Positions 63,764-64,000 of a DNA stretch of 64,000 nt are shown here, in pieces; the stretch's first letter is position 1; the number at the start of each line of letters is the position of its first letter. The stretch lies in NCBI GenBank assembly GCA_023053545.1, contig JAKZAN010000063.1:163725-227724 (forward strand), read 5' to 3'. The translations under genes and the position numbers were made by a program. The stretch comes from Lepidurus packardi (Eukaryota; Arthropoda; Branchiopoda; Notostraca; Triopsidae). The notes beneath the pieces were generated by a model. It was not told the DNA's origin. It made no database searches and saw only the letters and a list, made by a program, of their open reading frames with translations.

Positions 63764-64000
63764 ATGAGTAAAGCACTGGTTATAATAGACATTCAAAACG
63801 ATTATTTTGAAAATGGAGCAATGGAACTGGTTGGTTCTTTGCAAGCGAGCGAAAACGCGAAGCAGGTTTTATCGAAATTTAGAGCTGAAAAATTACCAAT
63901 CGTACACATTCAGCATCTTTCAGTAGCACCAGGATCATTCTTTTTTTTGCCTGAAACAGCAGGTCAGGAAATCCATGAAAATGTGAAGCCATTAGCAGGC
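63764..64000 (+). CDS. Isochorismatase-like cysteine hydrolase, 3'-truncated by window edge
   Basis: The first 79 codons of a cysteine hydrolase of the isochorismatase superfamily. The start SKALVIIDIQNDYFENGAM is the typical N-terminus, with the catalytic Asp in VIIDIQND; the catalytic Cys and Lys lie beyond the visible part. Likely regulated by the adjacent AraC gene. The reading frame is open to the last base, so the cut is a window edge, not a broken gene. Confidence 0.87.
   Translation, partial: MSKALVIIDIQNDYFENGAMELVGSLQASENAKQVLSKFRAEKLPIVHIQHLSVAPGSFFFLPETAGQEIHENVKPLAG

Overview
The window looks like ordinary core chromosome from a member of the Bacteroidota, most likely a Flavobacterium or close relative in the Flavobacteriaceae. 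The evidence is the gliding/type IX secretion protein SprA, a PorP/SprF-type protein, a T9SS C-terminal sorting domain, an S46 dipeptidyl-peptidase, a FolK-deoxynucleoside kinase fusion, the uppS-bamA-skp cluster, A/T-rich intergenic DNA, few Shine-Dalgarno sites, and many promoters of the Bacteroidetes type (TTTG, about 20 bases, TAnnTTTG). I see no prophage, transposase, CRISPR array, rRNA operon or resistance/toxin island.

Layout. 1-11 kb: a truncated queG, maeB, ruvA and the very large sprA. 11-18 kb: gcvH and a VanZ-like gene, deoC, then a respiratory block for a heme-copper oxidase (heme O synthase ctaB, two subunit III paralogues, a subunit IV-like protein, a cysteine-less SCO-like protein, a true SCO copper chaperone, a DUF420 protein and a tiny CxxC membrane protein). 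18-29 kb: a DUF4403 lipoprotein, a TolC/adaptor pair followed by tsaB, yyaL-mscS, a NifU protein with duplicated N-domain, a PorP/SprF-like protein, gamma-carbonic anhydrase and murI. 29.6-37 kb, minus strand: an envelope cluster transcribed CBS protein, nadK, DUF6089 barrel, uppS, bamA, long OmpH, short OmpH/Skp. 37-44 kb: pdxJ, an alpha/beta hydrolase, a T9SS cargo protein, a small four-helix membrane protein, then tig-clpP-clpX, a protein-quality-control set. 44-53 kb: a GH3-family gene coupled to an unlisted 41-residue lipoprotein, DUF2797, sppA-AsmA, the folK-kinase fusion, trmH and DUF1573. 53-64 kb: mutS, tRNA-Gly and tRNA-Leu, a small acidic lipoprotein, waaA and a DPP11-like peptidase, a sugar aminotransferase, galE, an AraC regulator and the first part of an isochorismatase-like hydrolase.

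Major themes are envelope building and protein export (SprA, PorP/SprF-like, BamA, Skp, SppA, AsmA, WaaA, UppS, MurI), aerobic respiration (the oxidase block) and proteostasis (trigger factor, ClpXP). The T9SS parts and two probable users of exported space (the T9SS cargo and the S46 peptidase) fit a predatory or polymer-degrading, peptide-consuming lifestyle.

No exotic new system is evident. The best candidates for something under-described are: a dispersed structured intergenic repeat present in four copies with compensatory stem changes; a 41-residue Cys/His-containing lipoprotein whose start overlaps the stop of a GH3 gene; and the small unassigned parts of the oxidase block.
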